From NCBI GenBank assembly GCA_016208805.1, contig JACQXL010000124.1, positions 1 to 11,145 on the forward strand: DNA of 11,145 nucleotides. The letters run 5' to 3'. Positions 4,978 through 11,145 of the stretch are shown here, piece by piece (positions within the stretch are counted from its first letter, which is position 1; each line of letters starts with the position of its first letter). The notes beneath the pieces are model-generated. The model did not search any database, was not told the origin of the DNA, and saw only the letters and a program-made list of their open reading frames with translations. The position numbers were made by a program, and so were the translations under genes. Origin of the DNA: Planctomycetota bacterium. Lineage in GTDB: Bacteria; Planctomycetota; MHYJ01; JACQXL01.

Positions 4978-6288
4978 ATGAATAAGAAGATAGTGTTAAT
5001 CGGCGCCGGTAGCGCCCAGTTCGGCCAGGAAACCGTGGCCGACATCTTATTAAGCAAGGTTCTAAAAGGCAGTGAAATATGCCTGCACGACATTAATCCC
5101 AGGGCGCTTAAGACCACCCAGATTGTCACCTCACGCGCCGTAAAAGAGAATAACCTGCCGTTCACCATCACCGCTACCACCAATCGTAAACAGGCGTTAA
5201 AGGGCGCTGACTTCTGCGTCATTTCCATTGAGGTGGGCTACAGGTTCGGACTGTGGGAACAGGATTGGTCTATCCCGTTGAAATACGGCAGCAGACAGGT
5301 GTTCGGCGAGAACGGCGGGCCGGGCGGTATGTTCCACGCCCTGCGCATTATTCCGCCCATACTGGCCATCTGCGCGGACGCGGCCAAAATCTGCCCCGAT
5401 GCCTTTATCTTCAACTACAGCAACCCGATGAGCCGGATATGCCTGGCCGTAAAGCGCAAATTTCCGCAACTCAAGTTTTACGGGCTGTGCCATGAAATCG
5501 GCTCTATGCCCCATCATCTGCCCAAGTTACTGAAAACCCCGTTTTCCAATCTGGCTATCAAGGCCGGCGGATTAAACCATTTCACCTGGCTGCTTGAGGT
5601 AAAATACAAAAAGACCGGCAAGGACGCCTATCCTGAAGTCCGCCGGAAGTGGCTGAATTATATCAAAGGCCGGCCTGAACGGACTATGGTCAATGCCATA
5701 TTCCAGAAGTTCGGTTACCTGCCGGTCACCACGGACAGCCATTTCGGCGAATACATCCACTGGGCCAAGGACGTTGCGGACCATAAAGGCATCAAGAATT
5801 TCTACCGCTTCTATAAAAAATACTGCTTCAAACGGATTAACCGCCTGCAGGACATCCTGAGCGGCAAGAATAAAGATGAATGGTGGACCAAGTTCTCGGG
5901 TGAACGGCTGATACCGATGTTTGAGGAAATCATCACCGATGCGCATAAGGAGGAACTGGCCGTGAACCTACCGAACTCCGAACCCCACGCTCCGAACTTA
6001 CTCATTGACAACCTGCCTAAGGACTGCGTGGTGGAAGTGCCGGCGATGGTGGATAAAAAAGGCGTGCACGGCGTAAAACTGGGGATGCTCTCCAAAGGCA
6101 TTGCCGGATTGCTGAACCACGAGGCCGCCGTGCAGGACGTGCTGGTTGAGGCCGCCATCCAGGGTTCAAGAGACCTGGCGCTCCAGGCGCTACTGGTTGA
6201 TACCAATATGACCAGTTTCCGTAAGGCAGAGCAATTACTGGATAAGATGATAAAAACCCAGAAGAAATATCTGGGATATATCAAGTAG
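4978..6288 (+). CDS. Glycoside hydrolase family 4, alpha-glucosidase-like
   Basis: A 436-residue NAD- and Mn-dependent glycosidase. GH4 enzymes cleave by an oxidation-elimination-reduction route and act in the cytoplasm. The N-terminal Rossmann motif is IGAGSAQF (8-15). NYSNPMS lies at 146-152. The metal ligands are C171 in GLCHEIGS and H201 in GGLNHF, close to Cys174 and His203 of Thermotoga maritima AglA. In GH4, CHEI marks alpha-glucosidases, while CHSV marks alpha-galactosidases and CN(V/I)P or CDMP the phosphoglycosidases; the substrate is inferred from this. Start: GGAGG at 4967-4971, 6 nt before the ATG. Residues about 332-341 (LPNSEPHAPN) are encoded by a CCGAAC-rich repeat and look inserted. 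No transporter or sugar kinase gene is adjacent; the next gene begins 23 nt after the stop. Confidence 0.9.
   Translation: MNKKIVLIGAGSAQFGQETVADILLSKVLKGSEICLHDINPRALKTTQIVTSRAVKENNLPFTITATTNRKQALKGADFCVISIEVGYRFGLWEQDWSIPLKYGSRQVFGENGGPGGMFHALRIIPPILAICADAAKICPDAFIFNYSNPMSRICLAVKRKFPQLKFYGLCHEIGSMPHHLPKLLKTPFSNLAIKAGGLNHFTWLLEVKYKKTGKDAYPEVRRKWLNYIKGRPERTMVNAIFQKFGYLPVTTDSHFGEYIHWAKDVADHKGIKNFYRFYKKYCFKRINRLQDILSGKNKDEWWTKFSGERLIPMFEEIITDAHKEELAVNLPNSEPHAPNLLIDNLPKDCVVEVPAMVDKKGVHGVKLGMLSKGIAGLLNHEAAVQDVLVEAAIQGSRDLALQALLVDTNMTSFRKAEQLLDKMIKTQKKYLGYIK
5971..5997. repeat. CCGAAC repeat inside the GH4 gene
   Basis: Three copies of CCGAAC (5971, 5978 and 5992) occur in 27 bases. They encode the PNSEPHAPN stretch just before the conserved NLPKDCVVEVPA segment. 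In GH4 relatives I would expect a shorter connection here, so the segment may be an in-frame repeat insertion. Confidence 0.5.
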
Positions 6289-6316
6289 ATATGCGATACG
6301 AGATGCGAGATATGAG
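6288..6316. repeat. GATACGAGAT-type short repeat at the start of the protease gene
   Basis: Four degenerate units (GATATGC, GATACGA, GATGCGA, GATATGA) run from the GH4 stop codon across the first possible ATGs of the protease gene. This argues for the 6312 start, whose signal peptide follows directly. Confidence 0.5.
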
Positions 6317-7157
6317 AACACTGTTTTTTGGAGTGTGTGTGTTTATTGTAGGTTGCCGGGGTTTTACTCCGCCGTCAGAAGGATTACCGAAGGTCCCGGA
6401 GGATGTGCAGATTGCCCGGACCGAGGCGCTGATGAAGCAGGCCACCTGCCGGGTCTATTCCAACAACCGATTTGCCGGCACCGGCAGTCTGATACTTGGG
6501 CTGTTAGAGCGAAGCGAGTTACAGCCCAGTATAGGTGGCAGTAATTTCACACCATGTCGGTATGACGTGGCGCTCTGCTCAAACTGCCAACCTATTAGAG
6601 ATGATATTGTTATCACCGCGGCGCACCTGTTTGAGGGCAGACCCATCAGCGGCGTAGTCAGTCCGACCCCGCAGAGCGGGGTTCATAGCGGTTCACCGAT
6701 AGAGGTGTTGTTTATGCCGTCGGAAGGGCATCCGAATGCCGATAAACCGTTCCCGGATATATTCAAGGGCATCAGCCGGACACCGGCCGCGCTGATATTA
6801 TTGAATGAAGAGATAGATTTGGCGATACTGTCAATTAGTCCGACCGGCCGCACGGCGCTTCGCTTGGCGAATAGTTGCGCAGTCGGCCAGAAGATAATGG
6901 CGCCCAGTTATAAGCACGGCAAGGAATTGATTTTCCCGTTGGCCGAGATAGTCAATATCACCGGTGAAGGGATTATCTATAACGCCTCAGCCGGCGGCGG
7001 CTCCAGCGGCGGGCCGATTGTCAACCTGCAGGGCGAACTGGTCGGTATCTGCAAGGGGCCGATTGAAGGCGGGTTGAAGATAATGCTGGCCAATTACAAG
7101 ACCATCAGGGAATGGTTAATTAAACTGGATAAAGATATCCGGGAAATTATCAAATAA
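6312..7157 (+). CDS. Trypsin-like serine protease, lipoprotein
   Basis: A 281-residue chymotrypsin-fold protease exported and probably lipid-anchored. The N-terminus MRTLFFGVCVFIVGC is a lipoprotein signal with a lipobox ending in C15. Counting from this start, the triad is His105 in TAAHLF, Asp169 in EIDLAIL and Ser232 in GGGSSGGPI (GxSGGP). The upstream in-frame ATG at 6291 is less likely: it lies in a GATACGAGAT-type repeat (6288-6316) and would put seven charged residues before the signal peptide. Two stretches are encoded by palindromic repeats, GLLERSELQPS (6497-6528) and TPQSGVH (6666-6682), both in loops. The stop TAA (7155-7157) lies inside the target duplication of the MITE. Before that insertion it overlapped the start of the peptidase gene as TAATG. 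The target is unknown. Confidence 0.85.
   Translation: MRTLFFGVCVFIVGCRGFTPPSEGLPKVPEDVQIARTEALMKQATCRVYSNNRFAGTGSLILGLLERSELQPSIGGSNFTPCRYDVALCSNCQPIRDDIVITAAHLFEGRPISGVVSPTPQSGVHSGSPIEVLFMPSEGHPNADKPFPDIFKGISRTPAALILLNEEIDLAILSISPTGRTALRLANSCAVGQKIMAPSYKHGKELIFPLAEIVNITGEGIIYNASAGGGSSGGPIVNLQGELVGICKGPIEGGLKIMLANYKTIREWLIKLDKDIREIIK
6497..6528. repeat. In-gene palindrome in the serine protease
   Basis: TGGGCTGT (6497-6504) and ACAGCCCA (6521-6528) flank a centre of AGAGCGAAGCGAG. It encodes GLLERSELQPS in frame, between the first beta strands of the protease domain and the catalytic His. Confidence 0.55.
6666..6682. repeat. Second in-gene palindrome in the serine protease
   Basis: ACCCCGC (6666-6672) and GCGGGGT (6676-6682) form a 7-bp stem with a 3-nt loop and encode TPQSGVH between the catalytic His and Asp. 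Confidence 0.5.
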
Positions 7158-7160
7158 TGT
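7153..7160. repeat. Target-site duplication, left copy
   Basis: AATAATGT directly abuts the left inverted repeat of the MITE and is identical to 7434-7441. It contains the stop codon of the protease gene. The ATG at 7157-7159 that overlaps this stop is now followed at once by TGA (7160-7162). Confidence 0.85.
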
Positions 7161-7433
7161 GAGACTTTCCAATGGAAGTAGCAAAACCCACTGAGGCAGA
7201 AGAGGTAAGTCCCCCCGCACCTACTTTGGCGCAAGGACACGGTTATAAAGCAAGCCTTCCAGCCAAAGTGGGTGCGGGGGGATTTAGGGGTGTGTCGTTC
7301 CTGTTTCCTCTTTACACACCCCGTCCCGCTCTTTGCGAGACAAAGAGCGGGACACCCCTCTCAAGAGGGGATTTTTAGATACTCTGTGTGCTCTTTTCGG
7401 GGTACGGCGTTGCTACTTCCATTGGAAAGTGTC
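7161..7433. mobile_element. 273-bp MITE-like element with 24-bp terminal inverted repeats
   Basis: The termini 7161-7184 and 7410-7433 are inverted copies matching at 23 of 24 positions (GAGACTTTCC... versus GACACTTTCC...). Each contains its own small palindrome TTCCAATGGAA. Identical 8-bp direct repeats, AATAATGT, flank the element. Inside lie further nested inverted repeats: 7207-7230/7262-7285 (22 of 24), GGGGTGTGT/ACACACCCC (7287-7295/7314-7322), a perfect 13-bp pair (7323-7335/7341-7353) and CCCCTCT/AGAGGGG (7355-7361/7364-7370). No transposase is encoded, so it must be moved in trans. Eight-base duplications are made by several IS families (for example IS256, ISL3, IS66); I cannot tell which. 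It separates two lipoprotein protease genes that would otherwise overlap. Confidence 0.88.
7355..7376 (+). terminator. Possible intrinsic terminator inside the MITE
   Basis: A 7-bp CCCCTCT/AGAGGGG stem with a 2-nt loop is followed by ATTTTT (7371-7376). If it works, the element partly uncouples the downstream peptidase and repeat-protein genes from the upstream operon. The loop is very tight, and the same hairpin occurs without a T-run in the 4850-4927 repeat, so termination is tentative. Confidence 0.35.
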
Positions 7434-7441
7434 AATAATGT
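7434..7441. repeat. Target-site duplication, right copy
   Basis: The second AATAATGT directly follows the right inverted repeat. It contains the ATG (7438-7440) used by the M14 peptidase gene. The GGAAAG at 7424-7429, within the right inverted repeat, lies 8 nt upstream and may act as a weak ribosome binding site. Confidence 0.85.
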
Positions 7442-8466
7442 TAAAGATTATTTCATCTCTGCTGTTATGCGTTTGGGGTCTTGCGTCTTGCACCGGGATA
7501 ACGCCAGACGCACCACACCCAACCCAAGACGCCGGGAGCATATCCTTCTTTACGACCTATCCTTCTTATGAAGGGATAACAGACTTTATCAAACATTTGG
7601 AACAACAAGCGCCTGACTTGATACGGGTTCAAGAGATAGGTAGTTCAGTTCAAGGTCGGCCGATTTATGCGGTGCAGGTCGGGAACGGGAAAGATGCCCT
7701 GTATATTGATGCGGCGCACCACGGCAACGAGATTATCACGCCGATGGTGGCGCTCTATTTCCTAAAATATCTGGTAGAGCATCGTTCTGAGCCGGAAATA
7801 AGCGGACTGCTCTCTACCCGGGTTGTTTATATCATTCCCTGTGTCAATCCGGATGGATATACGGCCAGACAGCGAGTCAATGCCAACGGGGTTGATCCGA
7901 ACCGGAATTACTCCGAGGCGTGGCGTCCATCTAATGCAGATGAGGACGATTCTATCAGCCCGGGCCAAGAGCCATTTTCAGAGCCGGAGACCAGGGCGGT
8001 CAGGGATTTTATCGGAGCGCACCCGGATATCAAAATAGCGCTGACTTTACATTCGGGTATTGACCGGATTCATTATTGTCGCCCAAATTTTGATAAGCCG
8101 TCTATTCAGGATTATAGCATTTATACCCGTTTAAGCGAGGAAGGCCGTTTGCGGACGGCTAATCTGGGTTGCGGGCCGGCCGGGGTTTCGCCTCTGACCG
8201 TTGCACCCACCGGCGGCGGACGGGGCACCACGCTCAGTTGGCTACATTCTAAAGGGTTATATGCCTTTACAGTTGAGTGTTACGGAGACGGAGTTTATCC
8301 GTGGGTTGTCGGCGAAAAGTATTATCCGCCGGAAGCGCATATCCTTGATATCTGCAAACGCTGGGTGCCGTTTGAGATGTTTATGTTAAAGGCGGTAAGC
8401 CGGTTAGCCGGTGAGCCAGTCAGCCGGATAACCGAAATATATCGCCGAGGCGTTAGAGATGATTAA
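7438..8466 (+). CDS. M14-family zinc carboxypeptidase, lipoprotein
   Basis: A 342-residue exported metallopeptidase that would remove C-terminal residues from peptides. Signal peptide MLKIISSLLLCVWGLASC ends in a lipobox with C18, so it is probably lipid-anchored. The zinc site is H95-x2-E98 in AAHHGNE plus H205 in TLHSG. NPDGY (137-141), PNRNYSEAW (154-162) and the catalytic E280 in AFTVE complete the M14 active site, so it should be active. The frame is open upstream to 7333, but that stretch lies inside the MITE and would bury the signal peptide, so I use 7438. The MITE insertion removed an original TAATG coupling to the serine protease gene. The end overlaps the start of the next gene (ATGATTAA). 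Substrate unknown. Confidence 0.88.
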   Translation: MLKIISSLLLCVWGLASCTGITPDAPHPTQDAGSISFFTTYPSYEGITDFIKHLEQQAPDLIRVQEIGSSVQGRPIYAVQVGNGKDALYIDAAHHGNEIITPMVALYFLKYLVEHRSEPEISGLLSTRVVYIIPCVNPDGYTARQRVNANGVDPNRNYSEAWRPSNADEDDSISPGQEPFSEPETRAVRDFIGAHPDIKIALTLHSGIDRIHYCRPNFDKPSIQDYSIYTRLSEEGRLRTANLGCGPAGVSPLTVAPTGGGRGTTLSWLHSKGLYAFTVECYGDGVYPWVVGEKYYPPEAHILDICKRWVPFEMFMLKAVSRLAGEPVSRITEIYRRGVRDD

Positions 8467-10258
8467 GCCCATAACAATTACCAGCGCGCCCGGCCAGACA
8501 ATAAGGCGCCTCGTCGCGGAACGCAAGGATGTGTTGGATGACCCGTACCGGCTGGAAGCGGTGCAGGAATCTCTGGACAGGCCGCTGGAGATGCCGGGCC
8601 AATGCGACCGGATTGACCAGAGATGGCAGAATGCCCGGATGCTTTCCGATGCTTTACAAATACAGATAGACCAATTAGGCGGGCGATGGCTGATAAGCGG
8701 TAGTAATATTGCGGAATGCCCCGCTGGAAGCGGGATAAACTTCATGCGGAATGTGGAATTGGATGGTATTATCAACAGAAGCCCGAAAGAGTATCAACCC
8801 GTTCTGAAGCGATTGCTTTATGCGATTTATGAGTCTCAGGCATTGCTGGAAAAGGCGTTTGAGAAGTTATCGGTAGAGGAACGGAAATACTTGGTAAAGA
8901 ATATCCTGCCGGAACTGATACTTGACGGAGACAAGATTAAAGACGATTCCCAGATAGAGGCGGAAAAGGTGGAACTGCGTCTGGCTCCGGTGGATGCCAA
9001 ACCGGAAACACACGGACGGGATACGATTGACCCGGAACAGAAAGAGGGCTTGAAACTGACCCTGAAGGTCAACTACGGCGCTCTGTACCAGGCCGGGATG
9101 CTGGTCGCATCGGCCGTGGATGATGCGATTGAAATGTTAACCACAGATGAACACAGATTTACAGAGATGAATAAAGATATTGTATTTTCCGCCGAGACTC
9201 CTTATGGACTGGTTGTTATCGGTGGCATCGGGAATAACACCTACAATGACGATGCGATGCTAATAATTGATTTGGGCGGCGATGACAGGTATCTCAACCG
9301 GGCCGGTGGAGTGATTGGCGTGAACAGACCGCTTACATCTATAGTTATAGATTTGGGCGGCAACGACTATTATTCTTCAGAACGGAAATTCTCGCAGGGT
9401 AGCGCCCTTTTCGGGATAGGTATTCTGGCGGATTTGGGCGGCAAAGATGTCTATCAGGCCGGACATTACAGCCAGGGGTGCGGAATATTCGGCATCGGGA
9501 TGCTCTGGGATAAAGGGATAGGCAATGATGATTTCTCGGCGGGTATATTCTGCCAGGGCGCCGGCGCGCTGGTTGATAAGGCCGGCGATGATTATTACCT
9601 CTCAGCCGGCACCATCCAGAATGACCGTCCTTATTCTATGAGCCAGGGGTTCGGCCAGGGCCAACGTCCGATTGCCTCGGGCGGCATCGGCACATTGATT
9701 GATTCTGCGGGCAACGACCATTACAGCGCTTATTTCTATGCCCAGGGATGCGCCTACTGGTACGGGTTGGGCATCCTGATAGATAATGCCGGCAACGACC
9801 GCTACGATGCCCAGGTCTATGCCCAGGGTTGCGGGATTCATCTTTCTACCGGCGTGCTGATAGACCGCTCCGGCAGTGATTTTTATAACTGCACCTACGG
9901 CGGCAACGCCCAGGGCGCGGCGCACGATTTGGCCGTCGGCATCCTGATTGATAAAAACGGACGGGATACATATATTGGCTGCGGTAATAACCAGGGTTCG
10001 GCCATCACCAACGCATTTGCCCTCTTTATTGACGGCGAGGGCGACGACCTGTATTACACCACGCCCAAAGGCGGACAGGGCTGGGGCGGCGCGGCCCGCG
10101 GATACGGCAGTATCGGTCTGTTTATTGACGAAGGCGGCAACGATTTCTATTCGGAAGAATATCTTAATCCTGATTCGGGAACAGGGAATAGCAGGAAATG
10201 GATTAACGGCGACAAGGGCGTTGGCATAGATACGGAAACCACAGATGAACACAGATAA
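8459..10258 (+). CDS. Large D..G.D.Y...QG repeat protein, probable beta-solenoid
   Basis: A 599-residue protein I cannot assign to a named family. Residues 1-240 are mostly hydrophilic and probably helical. From about 267 to 570 there are about eleven repeats of 22-42 residues with the pattern hydrophobic-x-x-D-x-x-G-x-D-x-Y, then QG in most units, then G-hydrophobic-G; the first Asp falls at 271, 298, 325, 351, 373, 415, 442, 469, 498, 525 and 557. Such regular spacing suggests a beta-solenoid, and the Asp/Gly turns might bind metal. No signal peptide is visible although the two preceding genes encode lipoproteins. The start overlaps the M14 stop by eight bases (ATGATTAA), with GAGG at 8447-8450. 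Two copies of a dispersed repeat are embedded: LTTDEHRFTEMNKD (227-240), and ETTDEHR plus the stop at the C-terminus. Confidence 0.8.
   Translation: MIKPITITSAPGQTIRRLVAERKDVLDDPYRLEAVQESLDRPLEMPGQCDRIDQRWQNARMLSDALQIQIDQLGGRWLISGSNIAECPAGSGINFMRNVELDGIINRSPKEYQPVLKRLLYAIYESQALLEKAFEKLSVEERKYLVKNILPELILDGDKIKDDSQIEAEKVELRLAPVDAKPETHGRDTIDPEQKEGLKLTLKVNYGALYQAGMLVASAVDDAIEMLTTDEHRFTEMNKDIVFSAETPYGLVVIGGIGNNTYNDDAMLIIDLGGDDRYLNRAGGVIGVNRPLTSIVIDLGGNDYYSSERKFSQGSALFGIGILADLGGKDVYQAGHYSQGCGIFGIGMLWDKGIGNDDFSAGIFCQGAGALVDKAGDDYYLSAGTIQNDRPYSMSQGFGQGQRPIASGGIGTLIDSAGNDHYSAYFYAQGCAYWYGLGILIDNAGNDRYDAQVYAQGCGIHLSTGVLIDRSGSDFYNCTYGGNAQGAAHDLAVGILIDKNGRDTYIGCGNNQGSAITNAFALFIDGEGDDLYYTTPKGGQGWGGAARGYGSIGLFIDEGGNDFYSEEYLNPDSGTGNSRKWINGDKGVGIDTETTDEHR
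8720..8734. repeat. In-gene palindrome in the repeat-protein gene
   Basis: CCCGCT (8720-8725) and AGCGGG (8729-8734) with a 3-nt loop encode PAGSG in the N-terminal region. It is of the same type as the CCCGCTTAAGCGGG palindrome at 2277-2294. Confidence 0.45.
9139..9176. repeat. Dispersed CAGATGAACA repeat, copy 2
   Basis: AACCACAGATGAACACAGAT (9139-9158) is identical to 10237-10256 and one base different from the copy in mtaB. It continues with degenerate ACAGAGATGAATAAAG. It encodes TTDEHRFTEMNKD in frame, at the border between the N-terminal region and the solenoid repeats. Confidence 0.85.
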
Positions 10259-10275
10259 ACGCGGATAGAAACGGA
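10237..10275. repeat. Dispersed CAGATGAACA repeat, copy 3, supplying a stop codon
   Basis: The same 20-base core (10237-10256) is followed by AAACGCGGATAGAAACGG. The TAA at 10256-10258 that ends the repeat-protein gene lies inside this copy, so the last residues (TTDEHR) and the stop derive from the repeat. The following bases to about 10310 (CTCTGCGCTTTCTGCG, GCCGCAGCG) look like more repeat fragments. Confidence 0.8.
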
Positions 10276-10347
10276 TGCTCTGCGCTTTCTGCGTAGCCGC
10301 AGCGAAGTCCTGACCTTATTGTCGGGGCGCCCTTGCGGTGAAAAAAG

Positions 10348-11145
10348 ATGATTAAGACGGCTGATGCGGTTGTTATCGGCGGCGGGGTTATCGGCACCAG
10401 CGTTGCGTATCATCTGGTTAAAAACGGTCTTAAGAATATTGTCCTGCTGGAAAAGAACCTGCTGGGCAGCGGTTCAACCGGCAAGGCGGCCGGGCTGACC
10501 ATTCACCAGTGGAATACGGAGATTGATATCCGGCTGGTGAGAGGTTCGCTGGAGATATACAAAGAATTGCTGGGGCACCGGCATAAGGAGATTTTCCACC
10601 AGTGCGGGCTGGTATATCTGGCAACAAGTTCAGCCGAAGAAGGGTATCTCAAGCAATCGCAGGGACTGCTTAAAACGATAGAGATTAAATCAGAGTGGCT
10701 GGATGAGTCCGATATCAGAAAACGGTTACCCATACGGGCAGACGGTTTTAAGAGCGGTTTGCATACGTCCGAAGACGGCTATATTGACCCGTATGAAGTC
10801 ACTTCGGCCTTTGGAGCATCTGTGCGCAAGAATGGCGGCAAGGTTTACGAGATGACTCCGGTGACCGGTATGGAAACTGCCGGCGGTATGAACCAGTCAT
10901 CGGTTCATACCGGCGGCAAGGTGGCGGCAGTCACGACACCGGATGGAACAATCTCTACGTCCATCGTAATCATTGCGGCCGGTTGCTGGACCAAGAAGGT
11001 CGGAAACTTAATTGGATTAAAACTACCCCTTAAACCATACCGCACTCAGATTGCAATATTGAAGCCAACCCAGCCGCTTCCCAGCCAATTCCCGGCCGTC
11101 TATGATATGAACAAGAATATCTATTTCCACGGCGAGACCGGCGGG
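10348..11145 (+). CDS. FAD-dependent oxidoreductase (DAO/DadA family), 5' part
   Basis: The first 266 codons; the gene runs off the right edge. The N-terminal FAD-binding motif is VVIGGGVIGTSVAYHL (8-23, GxGxxG), E35 at the end of beta-2 would bind the ribose, and SGSTGKAAGL (41-50) is the flavin-contacting loop typical of glycine/sarcosine/D-amino-acid oxidases and dehydrogenases. IIAAGCWTKKVG (about 208-219) is the second conserved glycine-rich segment. Relatives oxidise amines or amino acids; the substrate is not readable. Residues about 179-190 (GGMNQSSVHTGG) are encoded by an inverted repeat and look like an insertion. The gene follows the repeat-protein gene by 89 nt of repeat-derived sequence. 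No strong Shine-Dalgarno sequence precedes the ATG. Confidence 0.85.
   Translation, partial: MIKTADAVVIGGGVIGTSVAYHLVKNGLKNIVLLEKNLLGSGSTGKAAGLTIHQWNTEIDIRLVRGSLEIYKELLGHRHKEIFHQCGLVYLATSSAEEGYLKQSQGLLKTIEIKSEWLDESDIRKRLPIRADGFKSGLHTSEDGYIDPYEVTSAFGASVRKNGGKVYEMTPVTGMETAGGMNQSSVHTGGKVAAVTTPDGTISTSIVIIAAGCWTKKVGNLIGLKLPLKPYRTQIAILKPTQPLPSQFPAVYDMNKNIYFHGETGG
10885..10911. repeat. In-gene palindrome in the FAD oxidoreductase
   Basis: GGTATGAACC (10885-10894) and GGTTCATACC (10902-10911) are perfect 10-bp inverted arms with a 7-nt loop. They sit in frame within a loop between two beta strands of the FAD domain. Flanking CGGCGG sequences lengthen the imperfect stem. Confidence 0.7.

Noticed and set aside
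7333..7437. N-terminal extension of the M14 peptidase by 35 residues
   Set aside because: It is encoded by the MITE and would place a charged segment in front of a perfect lipoprotein signal peptide.
7172..7571. Short open frames inside and across the MITE as a possible transposase remnant
   Set aside because: They read through nested palindromes, show no transposase motif and run over the peptidase start.
9257..10170. RTX calcium-binding repeat protein
   Set aside because: The units are about 27 residues with D..G.D.Y...QG rather than GGxGxDxUx nonapeptides, and no secretion signal is seen.

Overview
The window is a gene-dense bacterial chromosomal segment of about 11 kb. The gene families are bacterial (MtaB tRNA methylthiotransferase, NrnA-like DHH phosphoesterase, two lipoboxes), and short palindromic and tandem repeats are unusually abundant both between and inside genes. 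That repeat style is what I associate with uncultivated, repeat-rich lineages such as Planctomycetota or similar candidate phyla. This placement is only an impression; no rRNA or other decisive marker is present. Only two starts (the one at 53 on the minus strand and the one at 4978) have strong Shine-Dalgarno sequences.

Left part (1-4666, all minus strand). Read in the direction of transcription, mtaB (4666-3359) and an nrnA-like gene (3326-2322) form a short housekeeping operon. A cluster of GC-rich hairpins (2183-2294) follows. Then comes a two-gene type II restriction-modification cassette: an N4-cytosine-type DNA methyltransferase (2057-1092), driven by a near-consensus and apparently leaderless promoter, and one base later an MvaI/BcnI-family endonuclease (1090-311). 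The cassette looks more AT-rich than its surroundings and was probably acquired. A repeat-filled gap leads to the first codons of an unknown gene (53-1), whose ribosome binding site lies in a strong stem-loop.

Centre (4667-4977) is a 311-base divergent intergenic region filled with three repeat elements. It ends in a 12-bp palindrome that could be a LacI-type operator for the next gene.

Right part (4978-11145, all plus strand) reads like an operon: a GH4 alpha-glucosidase-like enzyme, a trypsin-like serine protease lipoprotein, an M14 zinc carboxypeptidase lipoprotein, a large protein of about eleven D..G.D.Y...QG repeats (probable beta-solenoid), and the start of an FAD-dependent amino-acid-type oxidoreductase. 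Between the two protease genes sits a 273-bp MITE-like element with 24-bp terminal inverted repeats and an 8-bp target duplication. Removing it restores a TAATG stop/start overlap, so the element has split a translationally coupled gene pair.

The strongest theme is invasion of genes by small repeats that stay in frame. Four such inserts are visible in mtaB, and others appear in nrnA, the GH4 gene, the serine protease, the repeat protein and the oxidoreductase. One copy supplies the last residues and stop codon of the repeat protein. This resembles the in-frame Rickettsia palindromic elements, but several unrelated repeat families are involved.
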